Origin: Thalassotalea nanhaiensis
Lineage (GTDB): Bacteria > Pseudomonadota > Gammaproteobacteria > Enterobacterales > Alteromonadaceae
Reading direction: 5' to 3'
DNA: 64,000 bases
Assembly: GCF_031583575.1 (NCBI RefSeq)
Contig: NZ_CP134146.1
Span: 2,356,001 to 2,420,000, forward strand
Made by a program: the position numbers and the translations under genes. The stretch's first letter is position 1. Each line of letters opens with the position of its first letter. The notes beneath the pieces were generated by a model. That model was given only the letters and a program-made list of their open reading frames with translations, had not been told where the DNA came from and searched no databases. Below are positions 35,402-44,735 of the stretch, in pieces.

Positions 35402-36286
35402 ATGTCGATTAAATCAATAGCGATAGTTGGTGGCGGTGAAATGGGCTGTGAAATTGCCATTCAATGCGCCTATTCTGGTTTTGCTGTATTTGTTTACGAT
35501 ATTGCAGAAGATGCACACACCGCAATAAAGCAACGGTTTGAGCGAATGATTTCGGTTAATACCAGTAATGGTACATGGTCAACAAAAGAGGCTGAGCGTA
35601 CGCATGCTAATTTAACCATTACCACTGAGCTTATAGATATTGCGAATGTCGATTTAGTTAATGAGTCGGTATTTGAAAGCTTAAAAGTAAAACATGATAT
35701 ATGGTCAAAGCTCGCAACAGTCTGTAGTGAGCACACTATTTTCACCACAAATTCATCATCTCTTCGCCCATCTGACTTTGCTGACAGCACTGGCAGGCCA
35801 GAGCGTTTTGCAGCCCTGCACTTTCATTTAAAAGCATCACGCATTGTTGATGTTATGAATCATGGCGGTACATCAATAGAAGTTATGGAAACACTGGAAG
35901 AGTTGGTACCAAAACTTGGCTTAATTCCACTTAGAATTGATAAAGAAAATCCAGAATATGTCTTAAACTCTATGGTTATAGGTTTGTATTATTCTGCTGG
36001 AAAATTATTGGTTAATAATATTTCACATGTTGAAGATATTGATCGCTGTTGGATGGACCTAATGAAAACTAAATATGGGCCATGTGGCATGATGGATGCT
36101 GTCGGACTCGATACAGTGACCAAAGTCATGTTAGCAAAAACTGATGATGAAATAGCACAAAAGTTTGCGTTGTATTTAAAAACTAACTACTTGGATAAAG
36201 GTTTGTATGGATTAAAAACAGGAAAAGGGTTTTATACATACCCAACGCCAACTTACAGTCAAACAGGTTTTATCGAGGGCAAATAA
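35402..36286 (+). CDS. 3-hydroxyacyl-CoA dehydrogenase family protein
   Basis: An NAD-dependent short 3HCDH of 294 aa, without an enoyl-CoA hydratase domain. The Rossmann motif is IAIVGGGEMGCEIAIQCAYSGF (residues about 6-27). FTTNSSSLRPSDFA and FAALHFH correspond to the usual NTSSL and GMHF blocks. The C-terminal half has GLYGLKTGKGFYTYP. It oxidises a 3-hydroxyacyl-CoA or a related hydroxy acid (carnitine/L-gulonate types share this length). Its active-site His lies in LHFH. It is monocistronic, between the GYD gene and a convergent GlxA-type regulator. Confidence 0.85.
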   Translation: MSIKSIAIVGGGEMGCEIAIQCAYSGFAVFVYDIAEDAHTAIKQRFERMISVNTSNGTWSTKEAERTHANLTITTELIDIANVDLVNESVFESLKVKHDIWSKLATVCSEHTIFTTNSSSLRPSDFADSTGRPERFAALHFHLKASRIVDVMNHGGTSIEVMETLEELVPKLGLIPLRIDKENPEYVLNSMVIGLYYSAGKLLVNNISHVEDIDRCWMDLMKTKYGPCGMMDAVGLDTVTKVMLAKTDDEIAQKFALYLKTNYLDKGLYGLKTGKGFYTYPTPTYSQTGFIEGK

Positions 36287-36312
36287 GTAAATTTAGCAGG
36301 TTTATTACGCTA

Positions 36313-37308
36313 TTAAGCCTGCTTAAACCGATTACGATACATCACCGGCGTTAACCCTAAACGCTTTTTAAATAATCGTGAAAATGAACTCACATCACTA
36401 TAACCAACTTGCTCAACAATATGGGTTAACGATAACGAACTGCTTTCAAGCAATGTTTTAGCTGACTCTAATCTTACATTCTGTAAGTACTCTAATGGCG
36501 CGCTGTCTAATTCAGCTTTAAATCGCCTTATCAAGGTTCTATGACTCACTCCATATTTACTCGCTAATTGGTGTAAGTCGATATTTTGTTGAAAATTAGT
36601 TTGCAATTCATATAGCACTTTACTCACTAATTCATCTTTTACTTCCGGGATAGCAAATAAGGTTTGATAAGGCTCTTGTGAGGCTTGACCAACATCAACC
36701 AGCATCATTTTGGCGCACAAATTAGCAATTTTAGGATCTGAATATTGTTCAATAAACTTAATCGCCAAATTAAAATAAGACGATAATGCTCCGGCACAAA
36801 TTATCCGTTCATCATAGGTAATCATGTCTTTTATATTCAGTTTAACTAATGGAAATCTGTGCTTAAAATCTTTCTCTAGCCACCATGTAGTCGTTGCTGT
36901 TTTCCTGTTGAGTAAACCAGTTTCTGCCAATAACAACGTGCCAGTGCAATTAGCAGCAAGAGTAACCCCATCATGGTATTGGCTCGCTATCCACTGACAA
37001 ACAAATTGTTGTTTATCTAGCCAGTCAAAAAACACTTTGCCTTTAGTGTAATATCCTGAATAGAAACACGCAGGAACATAAAGAATGTCTATTGCAGGCG
37101 CATCATATAACGTGTGATCTGCTTGAATGTTTAAACCGGAATGAGTTGCAACAGGTTTGGAACTCTCAGATAACGTAAGCCATGAAATTTTACTTGTTCC
37201 GGGAGCCACCTTGTCAATAATGGCATTAGCAATTTGAAAAGAGTCAATCAAGCCGGTGAAACTAGACGCGTAGCAACCGTCATAGAGTAATATTCCTACA
37301 GTACACAT
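36313..37308 (-). CDS. GlxA-family transcriptional regulator (DJ-1/PfpI domain plus AraC HTH)
   Basis: A 331-aa regulator with an N-terminal DJ-1/PfpI-like domain (MCTVGILLYDGCYASSFTGL; nucleophile-elbow-like AANCTGTLLLAE at about residue 120) and a C-terminal AraC DNA-binding domain (LASKYGVSHRTLIRRFKAEL, IVEQVGYSDVSSFSRLFKKRLGLTPVMYR). The same architecture as GlxA/FtrA-type activators. It lies 77 bases downstream of an oxidoreductase gene on the same strand and is a candidate regulator of it. Confidence 0.92.
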   Translation of the reverse strand: MCTVGILLYDGCYASSFTGLIDSFQIANAIIDKVAPGTSKISWLTLSESSKPVATHSGLNIQADHTLYDAPAIDILYVPACFYSGYYTKGKVFFDWLDKQQFVCQWIASQYHDGVTLAANCTGTLLLAETGLLNRKTATTTWWLEKDFKHRFPLVKLNIKDMITYDERIICAGALSSYFNLAIKFIEQYSDPKIANLCAKMMLVDVGQASQEPYQTLFAIPEVKDELVSKVLYELQTNFQQNIDLHQLASKYGVSHRTLIRRFKAELDSAPLEYLQNVRLESAKTLLESSSLSLTHIVEQVGYSDVSSFSRLFKKRLGLTPVMYRNRFKQA

Positions 37309-37385
37309 AATGTAAATTTCAACCTAAACACTGCCATAATTAACAAGTATAGTGTTATATGGCAGTGACTGTTATAGATAGTTGA

Positions 37386-38291
37386 TTATAAAGAATCAGG
37401 GTCAAAGGCTGGCATAATAACTACATTACCACCATGTGTCAGTTCTTCACGGCGGATCTTTTTAAATGGTGCGTATGCTTCACTATCCCAAAAATCATCA
37501 AAGTCATCTTGGCTTGGAAACTTAAATAACACATCCCAGGTATTTGGCCATTCGCCTTCTTTTATTTGGGTATCAGCGGTCGCAGATAAAATCTCTACCC
37601 CACGCTCCATTAACTGACCAACAACAGGCATACCGTACTGGCTCATGTATGGTTCAAACTCTTTAACATCAACTTGACCAAGAAAGTAAACAGGTGCTTT
37701 TTTCGCTTCAAACTCTTTTTGTATAACGTCACCAGACATTCTAGCCTTTAACTCTGTAATGAGTTTGTCGGCATGTTTATATGCTATTGCCTGTGTGGTT
37801 TGACGAGGGTAATCAATGCCTGGAATGTTGATCATGCCATGGCTGTAAATAAAATCATCATTAAATAACATTTCAGTTAAATTGGCCGTTTGCTTAAATG
37901 GCAAGATGAAATCTTCTACCAGAAAGGTATTGTAGCCGTCAGGTTTATATGAATCTGCGGCGCCGCCAATAGTGACTGATAATAACAACTCCTTACCACG
38001 TAACTCTTTACCGGTTGAACCATAGGCAAAACCATATAAAAGCACATCATCCATCCACTTTTTCAGTAATGCAGGACAACTGTACCAAAAGAATGGGAAT
38101 TGGAATACTACAACATCAGCTTCTCGTAATGCCGCTTGCTCGGCTTCAACATCAATATTGAAATCTGGGTATAGTTTATAAAGCTCACGAACCTTAATGT
38201 CTTTATTTTTATTGAGTTCGTCTAGAATAATTTTGTTGCCAATTGAGCCGTTTTCAACATCTGGGTGGGCAAATATAACTAATGTGTTCAT
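37386..38291 (-). CDS. Flavodoxin-fold NAD(P)H oxidoreductase fused to a DUF1330-like domain
   Basis: The N-terminal ~195 residues are a KefF/MdaB-type NAD(P)H quinone reductase: LVIFAHPDVENGSIGNKI at the start, FQFPFFWYSCPALLKKWMDDVLLYGFAY in the middle. The C-terminal ~95 residues (from PVYFLGQVDVKEFEPYMSQY to EELTHGGNVVIMPAFDP) look like a DUF1330 dimeric alpha/beta-barrel domain, including the NTWDVLFKFPSQDDFDDFWDSEAY core. This fusion is uncommon. The reductase half should use FMN and NAD(P)H. It is transcribed toward the GlxA-type regulator. Confidence 0.85.
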   Translation of the reverse strand: MNTLVIFAHPDVENGSIGNKIILDELNKNKDIKVRELYKLYPDFNIDVEAEQAALREADVVVFQFPFFWYSCPALLKKWMDDVLLYGFAYGSTGKELRGKELLLSVTIGGAADSYKPDGYNTFLVEDFILPFKQTANLTEMLFNDDFIYSHGMINIPGIDYPRQTTQAIAYKHADKLITELKARMSGDVIQKEFEAKKAPVYFLGQVDVKEFEPYMSQYGMPVVGQLMERGVEILSATADTQIKEGEWPNTWDVLFKFPSQDDFDDFWDSEAYAPFKKIRREELTHGGNVVIMPAFDPDSL

Positions 38292-38394
38292 TTAGTATTT
38301 CTCTCTTTACGTAATTGTATTGAGCATACACTTAGCTAAGTAAAGTCGAATATAGTCAATTTCGACTATTTTAATGCCACATTCGTCATTAGAT

Positions 38395-39114
38395 TTAATT
38401 AAAGCCTGCTTTTAATAGCCAAGCAGAGGCAACATCAAAATGGTTTGCCATGGCTTCAATGGCAGCTTGTGGATCTTTTCCAACTATCGCTTTGGCAACA
38501 TTCTCATGTAATTCGACTACTTCAACTTGTTGCGGTTTAGATTGACGCACTTTCCATAAAATAGGGTTCGTATCTCTTATAGCGGCAGCAAGAGAGGCAA
38601 TTAACACCGGAAATATCGGATTATTCGTTGCCTCTGCTATTAGCTTGTGAAATTTAATATCGTACTCGGTCATTTCATTCAAGCTAGTGTAACTTTCCCT
38701 CATTTTAACAGCTAGATTAGCGATTTTATCGCTTTGTTCCTGGCTACGATGAATGGCTGCCAGTTCAACCGTTCGCAGTTCAATAGCACGTCTGGCATCC
38801 CAAATTTGCTGTACATTGATTTGCTCGGTTCTAAGCGCATGCGACAAAGTAATCCCAATAACGGAGTCGTCAAACGTACCTACCTGTGCTTTTTTACCTG
38901 CACTCATGGCAATTATCGACATAGCATCTAACGATTTAAATGCCTCACGCACAACCGTACGGCTTACCATCAATTGCTCAATAAAATACGATTCACTTGG
39001 CAGTTTATCTCCCACTCTCAGTTGATTCAGTTTAATAAAGTCGATGATCTGACTCATTGCATTATCTACTAAGTTATCTTTACGCTTGTTAGTGTCACTC
39101 GCCGCTTGTTTCAC
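38395..39114 (-). CDS. GntR-family regulator, FadR/FCD subfamily
   Basis: A 239-aa regulator with an N-terminal winged helix (LRVGDKLPSESYFIEQLMVSRTVVREAFKSL, residues about 36-66) and an all-helical FCD ligand domain (TEYDIKFHKLIAEATNNPIFPVLI). FCD proteins sense small organic acids. It starts at GTG with GAGG five bases upstream. It is divergent from a BASS transporter and FAD-linked dehydrogenase operon, which it probably represses until the hydroxy acid appears. Confidence 0.93.
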   Translation of the reverse strand: MKQAASDTNKRKDNLVDNAMSQIIDFIKLNQLRVGDKLPSESYFIEQLMVSRTVVREAFKSLDAMSIIAMSAGKKAQVGTFDDSVIGITLSHALRTEQINVQQIWDARRAIELRTVELAAIHRSQEQSDKIANLAVKMRESYTSLNEMTEYDIKFHKLIAEATNNPIFPVLIASLAAAIRDTNPILWKVRQSKPQQVEVVELHENVAKAIVGKDPQAAIEAMANHFDVASAWLLKAGFN

Positions 39115-39325
39115 ACAGACCTCAATTATTATTGTTCACTAATTTTAACCTAAGTTTGATGATTAACACCCTGCCAGATTTTAAACAATATGACAAAATT
39201 ATGGCACTTAAGCACCAAACATATATTATAGGTTTGTTATCATATGTAATATATTAGCAGTTATCTGTCACCAACTGTCGAATAAAATTAATAATAAAGA
39301 CGGTTTTTACACGAGAGTTAAATTT

Positions 39326-40264
39326 ATGTTTATAAAACTATTTCCATTATGGGCGATACTTGCCGCGGGCTCAGGCTTTGCCTTTCCAGCAGAGTTATCT
39401 GGCTTTAAATCGTTTATCGTTCCTTTACTTACCCTTGTTATGCTTTGTATGGGTTTGACACTAAGGGCCCAAGACTTCATTGACATCCCCAAATACAAAA
39501 CCGCAATGCTAGCGGGTATGCTTTTACAATTTACCGTAATGCCTTTATCAGCCCTGTTAATTTCCATTGCGTTTAATTTTAGTACTGAGTTAACTGTGGG
39601 TATGGTGTTGGTTGGTAGCGTTGCCGGAGGCTTGTCATCAAACGTGATGACTTTTATTGCTGGTGGTAATGTCGCTATGTCGGTATCAATGACCGCAATG
39701 TCTACATTACTTAGTGTCTTTATGACGCCATTTTTATTAACACTACTAGTAGGATCCTCTGTAGAAGTACCTGCAACGTCAATGCTGTTAAGCCTACTTA
39801 AAATAATCCTGGTACCCGTTGCTATTGGTGTTGTAATAAACACCTATGCGCACAAATACGTTGAAAAAATATCGCCGGCATTAGCGCCATTTACAGTGTT
39901 TACTATCATAATGATCATTGCCATTGTGGTTGCCCTGAACTCAGACAACCTAGCTACCGTTGGTGTAGTTGCCGTTATTGGTACACTTTGTCATAACGTA
40001 TTAGGCATGAGCCTTGGTTATGGGGTTTCACACTTATTAGGCTTTGATAAGAAAGTATCTCGTACCATAGCCCTTGAAGTGGGAATGCAAAATTCAGCTT
40101 TAGCCACCGCTTTAGCACTTAAATTTTTCGCACCTATTGCAGCCCTTCCAGGTGCAATTTTTAGTGTGTGGTTGAACATTACCGGCTCAATATTTGCTTC
40201 CCTGTGTTTGCGTTTAGATAAAGAAAATAAAACCGCATTAAACACAACAAAGCAACATTCATAG
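39326..40264 (+). CDS. BASS-family (bile acid:sodium symporter-like) transporter
   Basis: An inner-membrane transporter of 312 aa with about nine or ten hydrophobic helices. LTLVMLCMGLTLRAQDF and GSVAGGLSSNVMTFIAGGNVAMSVSMTAMSTL are the family's conserved core; ALEVGMQNSALATALAL is the second crossover motif. Bacterial members carry organic acids such as pyruvate, 2-keto acids or pantoate. It is in an operon with the FAD-linked hydroxyacid dehydrogenase 58 bases downstream and divergent from an FCD regulator, pointing to a 2-hydroxy- or 2-oxo-acid substrate. Confidence 0.92.
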   Translation: MFIKLFPLWAILAAGSGFAFPAELSGFKSFIVPLLTLVMLCMGLTLRAQDFIDIPKYKTAMLAGMLLQFTVMPLSALLISIAFNFSTELTVGMVLVGSVAGGLSSNVMTFIAGGNVAMSVSMTAMSTLLSVFMTPFLLTLLVGSSVEVPATSMLLSLLKIILVPVAIGVVINTYAHKYVEKISPALAPFTVFTIIMIIAIVVALNSDNLATVGVVAVIGTLCHNVLGMSLGYGVSHLLGFDKKVSRTIALEVGMQNSALATALALKFFAPIAALPGAIFSVWLNITGSIFASLCLRLDKENKTALNTTKQHS

Positions 40265-40322
40265 AAATTTAATAACCATGCTTTACAGAGCATTTCATCC
40301 GCAAGGTTATAAGAGATAAGTT

Positions 40323-41714
40323 ATGTCACAAATTTTAGAATTATTAACAAACGCAGTTGGTATCGACATTGTTATTAGTGGTACAGATATGGACCGCGCT
40401 ACAAGTTACTGGGACACAACACCTGCGCAAGCAATTGCTCTGGCTCGCCCTCGTACAACCGAGCAAGTTAGTCAAATACTAGCGATTTGTAATCAGCACG
40501 GTCATCCGGTGATCACTCAAGGTGGTTTAACTAACTGTGTTCACTCTGCAGAAGCTCAAAAAGAAGAAGTAATATTATCTTTGGAGCGTATGAATGAAAT
40601 AGAATCAATTGATATTACTGGTGGTACTGCAACCGTTGGTGCAGGAGTTATTTTACAAACCCTACAAGAAGCCTGTCTTGAACAAGATATGTTATTCCCT
40701 TTAGATTTGGGCGCACGTGGTAGTTGTACAGTAGGTGGCAATGTTGCAACTAACGCTGGCGGTATTAACGTACTTAGATATGGTATGGCACGCCAATTGG
40801 TACTGGGCCTAGAAGCAGTTATGGCTGATGGAACAGTACTATCATCAATGAACCAAATGCTTAAAAACAACTCGGCTTATGATCTTAAACAACTATTTAT
40901 TGGTACTGAAGGTACATTAGGGGTTATTACTCGCATCAATGTCAGAATATTTCCTAAACCAACAACCACCAATGCCGCAATGGTAGCTTTGCAAGACTTT
41001 GAATCTGTCACTAAGTTATTAAACCGTGCGCAACGCGATTTGGCTGGCAACCTTTCTGCCTTTGAAGTGATGTGGGGCGATCATTACCGCGCAGTAACGG
41101 TTGAAGGCGCCAACCGCTCACCAATGAGCCGTGATTACAAGTACTACATTATGATGGAAGCCGAAGGTGGCGATACAGCTAATGATGAAGCTGGATTTAT
41201 GAGTTTATTAGAAAGTTGCTTTGAAGAAGAAATTATTATTGATGCAGTAATTCCAAAATCCGAATCAGAACGAGTAGAGCTATGGGATATTCGCGAAAAT
41301 TTTGAAGCAATCTTAGAGCCAAAACCAATTTTCTTATATGACGTAAGCTTACCAATTGTTGAAATGGACAATTATATCAATGCAGTTGAGCAGCAACTGA
41401 AAGACAAATGGGATGACTGTGAATTTTATGTGTTAGGCCATATAGCCGATGGTAACCTGCACTTCTTCATTCGTCCTAATGACAAAGCCGATAAAACTGC
41501 AGAACAATTGCACATTGACAGTGATGAAATAGTTTATGGTCAACTACAAAGAGTGAACGGTGCGGTTTCTGCAGAACATGGCATTGGTATGGAAAAACGA
41601 GCCTGGTTAAAATATAGCCGTAGTGAAGAAGAAATAAAGTTAATGAAGCTGTTAAAACGTACCCTAGATGCGAATAACATTCTTAACCGCGGTCGTGTTT
41701 TAGGCGACGTGTAA
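40323..41714 (+). CDS. FAD-linked D-2-hydroxyacid dehydrogenase (GlcD/D-LDH type)
   Basis: A VAO-type flavoprotein of 463 aa. FAD-binding motifs are PVITQGGLTNCVHS and PLDLGARGSCTVGGNVATNAGG (residues about 125-145). The C-terminal half has HIADGNLHFFIRP (metal/substrate site) and GAVSAEHGIGMEKRAWL. The family oxidises D-lactate, glycolate or D-2-hydroxyglutarate to the 2-oxo acid and feeds electrons to quinone or ETF. The exact acid is not deducible. Its operon with a BASS carrier and adjacent FCD regulator is consistent with D-hydroxyacid use. Confidence 0.93.
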   Translation: MSQILELLTNAVGIDIVISGTDMDRATSYWDTTPAQAIALARPRTTEQVSQILAICNQHGHPVITQGGLTNCVHSAEAQKEEVILSLERMNEIESIDITGGTATVGAGVILQTLQEACLEQDMLFPLDLGARGSCTVGGNVATNAGGINVLRYGMARQLVLGLEAVMADGTVLSSMNQMLKNNSAYDLKQLFIGTEGTLGVITRINVRIFPKPTTTNAAMVALQDFESVTKLLNRAQRDLAGNLSAFEVMWGDHYRAVTVEGANRSPMSRDYKYYIMMEAEGGDTANDEAGFMSLLESCFEEEIIIDAVIPKSESERVELWDIRENFEAILEPKPIFLYDVSLPIVEMDNYINAVEQQLKDKWDDCEFYVLGHIADGNLHFFIRPNDKADKTAEQLHIDSDEIVYGQLQRVNGAVSAEHGIGMEKRAWLKYSRSEEEIKLMKLLKRTLDANNILNRGRVLGDV

Positions 41715-41767
41715 ATCTTGGATTTGGTTTGATAAAGTATTGCTCTACTACCTCGGAGGTTAGTTTA

Positions 41768-42478
41768 CTAACTTTTGACAAGTTCATCATCAATACTTTT
41801 CAGTGTCTTGTTTATCACAGATAACACTTGCTCAAACTCTCCTTTTTTTTCATTCGCAATTCTAATTGCTGCAAAAAATCTATTCTTGAATACAGGGGTA
41901 TAAACCAATTCAGGGTTAATTAACGTTGCAGACTTTAAATCAAGCACCTCAACAACCACAGGTGCAGTATGAAGCATCACCAAACGACCTTGTGTATGTT
42001 CGAGTCGCTCGGTAATTTCATAACTTCGCTCTATTTCTTGCAAGTTGGCGACAATAGATAAATTTTTAATATTCTTTATTTCACCACTAGAAATTAGGGT
42101 TTGGTAGACACTACTTTTTCGCCTAAAATCTCCATAATCGAGCAATTGACTAATTTTTGTGCCCAACTCTCCAGACTTCATAGGATCATTTTCTTCAATT
42201 AAACGTATGCCAATTAAGTAGGTTTTTATGCGTTTATCAATATTGGATAATTCAATTTCAATTAAGTTTTTATCTTCCATCAGTTGCAGTTTCATCGAAC
42301 TATAATACTGAATTTCTACTTCTTTAAGTTGACGATGAACATTAAAATTGTTCACTTGTAATGCAATAAGAATACCCGTTACCACGAGTAACAACTCACC
42401 AATAGCGTAAAGCAAATACTTTCCAAATTTACCATCTCTAATAAGGAAGTTTCGGATAGCTTTTAGTTGTATTAACAT
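41768..42478 (-). CDS. DUF6090-family membrane protein
   Basis: A 236-aa protein with a single N-terminal transmembrane helix (YLLYAIGELLLVVTGILIALQVNNF, residues about 20-45), the signature of DUF6090 proteins, followed by a helical soluble part. The function is unknown. The family is most familiar from Bacteroidetes but also appears in marine proteobacteria. The ATG at 42478 with AAGG upstream was preferred over a TTG six codons earlier. It lies convergent with the FAD dehydrogenase gene and downstream of an Lrp-type regulator. Confidence 0.8.
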   Translation of the reverse strand: MLIQLKAIRNFLIRDGKFGKYLLYAIGELLLVVTGILIALQVNNFNVHRQLKEVEIQYYSSMKLQLMEDKNLIEIELSNIDKRIKTYLIGIRLIEENDPMKSGELGTKISQLLDYGDFRRKSSVYQTLISSGEIKNIKNLSIVANLQEIERSYEITERLEHTQGRLVMLHTAPVVVEVLDLKSATLINPELVYTPVFKNRFFAAIRIANEKKGEFEQVLSVINKTLKSIDDELVKS

Positions 42479-42552
42479 TACAGATACCTTAACCAAGGAG
42501 GTGAATTCACTACTTACTACAAGCCTAGCAGCTCTATCATAAAGATGATTTT

Positions 42553-43014
42553 TTATTTGATCGGCAGCTCAGTAGTATCTTTTACTCGTTCAACAACAAC
42601 ACTTGAATTTACTTCTTGTACGCCAGGGATTTGCGATAATCGTCTAAAAAACAATTCATGATAAGACTCTACACTTGCCACATTCATTTTAACCAAAACA
42701 TCGATACCACCCAATAAAATGTAACATTCCATCACCTCTTCATAAGAGGTGATTTTTTCTCTAAATGTTTCAACATTTTCTTTACCATGGGCCGACAGTT
42801 TTATGGTGGCAAAAACAGTTACTCCTAGCCCTAGCTTTTTAGCATTTAATAAATTCACGCATTTATCAATATAGCCATTATCTTGTAATTTCTTAATTCT
42901 GCGCCAACACGGGGGCGGGGTTAAACCTACTTGTTCTGCAATTTCTGCCGAAGATAAAGAACCATCCTGCTGCAAAAGTTGTAATATTTGTTTATCAACT
43001 CTATCAAGAGACAT
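42553..43014 (-). CDS. Lrp/AsnC-family transcriptional regulator
   Basis: A 153-aa feast/famine regulator. The N-terminal HTH (LDRVDKQILQLLQQDGSLSSAEIAEQVGLTPPPCWRRIKKLQ) is followed by an AsnC ligand-binding RAM domain with EVMECYILLGGIDVLVKM. Such proteins respond to amino acids, which suits the peptide- and amino-acid-related surroundings. It is divergent from the small SnoaL-like gene at 43159 and probably controls it. Confidence 0.94.
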   Translation of the reverse strand: MSLDRVDKQILQLLQQDGSLSSAEIAEQVGLTPPPCWRRIKKLQDNGYIDKCVNLLNAKKLGLGVTVFATIKLSAHGKENVETFREKITSYEEVMECYILLGGIDVLVKMNVASVESYHELFFRRLSQIPGVQEVNSSVVVERVKDTTELPIK

Positions 43015-43158
43015 TATATTTCACCAATTACTAAATTTAAGTAATTATATATCAACATTTAACATTTTCATCATAATAATGAATAAATAAATACCGAAAA
43101 AATAAGTAACAATTTCCTCTCATCATTTGTTAAAACAATTAATTAAAGGAGTTGAAAA

Positions 43159-43521
43159 ATGACGATAGAACAAGTTGTTATCGATTATTATCCAAAGGTA
43201 GATGCAAGCGACATTGACTGGGTGTTAAATATTTTCGCCGATGAAAGTTGTTATGTTCGCGCCGATGCAATCTATGCAACAAAACAAGAAATTACTGACT
43301 TTTATAATAACGATCGTAAAATATCAGGCAAACACAGTATTAAAAACTTAACCTTAAATAGTGAAAATGTTATTGCCGTTAACGGTGTGTTTAAAGGTGT
43401 TGGTGCTGATGGAGCTGCCAAAGACATCGGGTTTTCAGATTTTTGGACCTTTGACAAAAACGGAAAAGTAACACTACGAGAAACATACCTTGCCGCAGGT
43501 GCCAACTACGTAAAAGACTAA
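43159..43521 (+). CDS. SnoaL-like / NTF2-fold small protein
   Basis: A 120-aa cytoplasmic protein of the nuclear-transport-factor-2 superfamily. The pattern VIDYYPKVDASDIDWVLNIFADESCYVRA, a central ITDFYNNDRKISGKH, and a C-terminal FWTFDKNGKVTLRETYLAAGANYV are typical. These proteins are isomerases, cyclases or ligand binders; no catalytic residue could be assigned. AAAGGAG gives a very good ribosome-binding site. It is divergent from an Lrp-type gene, 144 bases apart. Confidence 0.82.
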   Translation: MTIEQVVIDYYPKVDASDIDWVLNIFADESCYVRADAIYATKQEITDFYNNDRKISGKHSIKNLTLNSENVIAVNGVFKGVGADGAAKDIGFSDFWTFDKNGKVTLRETYLAAGANYVKD

Positions 43522-43564
43522 ATTTTAATGGGGTCAGTACCGTTGTTCTTCTGATCCCTTATTA

Positions 43565-44554
43565 CTATTTTTTATTTAACTTTCTATACTTTTTCGGTGT
43601 TAATCCTGTCCATATCTTAAATGCTCGAGCAAAATTGCTCGGGTTTTTATAGCCAAGTAATGTAGCAATATCAATAATAGAATCATTAGAATTCAATAAT
43701 AAATCTTTAGCAATATCAAAACGCATTTGCTGGATAACCTCTTTAAAACTGGTGCCCTCTTTGGCTAAGCTTCGTTGAATTTTACGAAGTGATAAACCTA
43801 CCCTTTCTGGTACATCTTTTAACTGTGGCAACTTCTCTTTTCCATAAGGTTTCAATGCCTGACAAAGGGTTAACTTAAACGTGGGAGGAATAATACTTTG
43901 TTGACTATTTTCTTCGATAAAGTGTTTAACCCTTTCGCTTAACTCACCTAATTTTTCTTTAGTAATAAAAAAACCGAGCGCTTTATTTTTATCGGCAATA
44001 GCAGCGTTGGGAAAATACTTATTAAACACTTTCTTTTTATCATCATGTTGTATGCTTATTAACGTCGGTTGCCATGCTTTCCCTAAAAACAACTGCACAA
44101 ACTTCAGCATATCGGCAAATACCGTTTGTTGCATTGGTACTAGTCCAACATTTAAATAATCTTTGGTATACGCTAAGAACCAACTTCCTTTTTGTTGGTG
44201 AGATAATTTGAAAACGCCATGTGAAGACATGCTATCTAAATAATGTATCAACAGACAAATACCATCATGCGGATTATTGGCAATAGGCAGTATATCCTCG
44301 ATAAAATTTTTCAGACTTGATAAACCCTTTAGATCAGAGATATGAAAACCCAACGCTTCATCTTCGCTGTAATCATAAGCAAGCTGCATCAATTTCCACC
44401 ATGGATAGGTGGCTATAACCCTATGCTTTCCTTCGAGCATTTCTACCGGAAGCCCTGCTTGGTGTAATAAGTCATACACAGGCGCATTAATACTTTGTAA
44501 GTATCTAACAATAGGCATTGCCACTTGCGTATCAACTAAATGAATATATTTCAT
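43565..44554 (-). CDS. AraC-family regulator, partner of M19 protein 2
   Basis: A 329-aa paralogue of the other Arabinose_bd-AraC regulators here. It begins MKYIHLVDTQVAMPIVRYLQ and ends with HTH motifs LSLRKIQRRLAKEGTSFKEVIQQMR and IATLLGYKNPSNFARAFKIWTGLTPKKYR. The open frame continues 23 codons upstream with Tyr/Phe-rich sequence unlike the paralogues, so the ATG at 44554 is taken as the start. It is divergent from the M19 gene at 44736 (181 bases between). Confidence 0.92.
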   Translation of the reverse strand: MKYIHLVDTQVAMPIVRYLQSINAPVYDLLHQAGLPVEMLEGKHRVIATYPWWKLMQLAYDYSEDEALGFHISDLKGLSSLKNFIEDILPIANNPHDGICLLIHYLDSMSSHGVFKLSHQQKGSWFLAYTKDYLNVGLVPMQQTVFADMLKFVQLFLGKAWQPTLISIQHDDKKKVFNKYFPNAAIADKNKALGFFITKEKLGELSERVKHFIEENSQQSIIPPTFKLTLCQALKPYGKEKLPQLKDVPERVGLSLRKIQRSLAKEGTSFKEVIQQMRFDIAKDLLLNSNDSIIDIATLLGYKNPSNFARAFKIWTGLTPKKYRKLNKK

Positions 44555-44735
44555 AATAAAATCAAAAAAGTAACTTATGTCGTCTACAATGTAAAAAAAA
44601 GTGTAATAACTTTTATTTGGCATCTAATGATGCTTTTTAAGCATAAATTAATTCTAGAATGGCTTCATTGAAATCGCTAGCAACAATATTTAATTTTTAC
44701 ACATTTAATATGTGCACAATCAAAAAGGTATTTTT

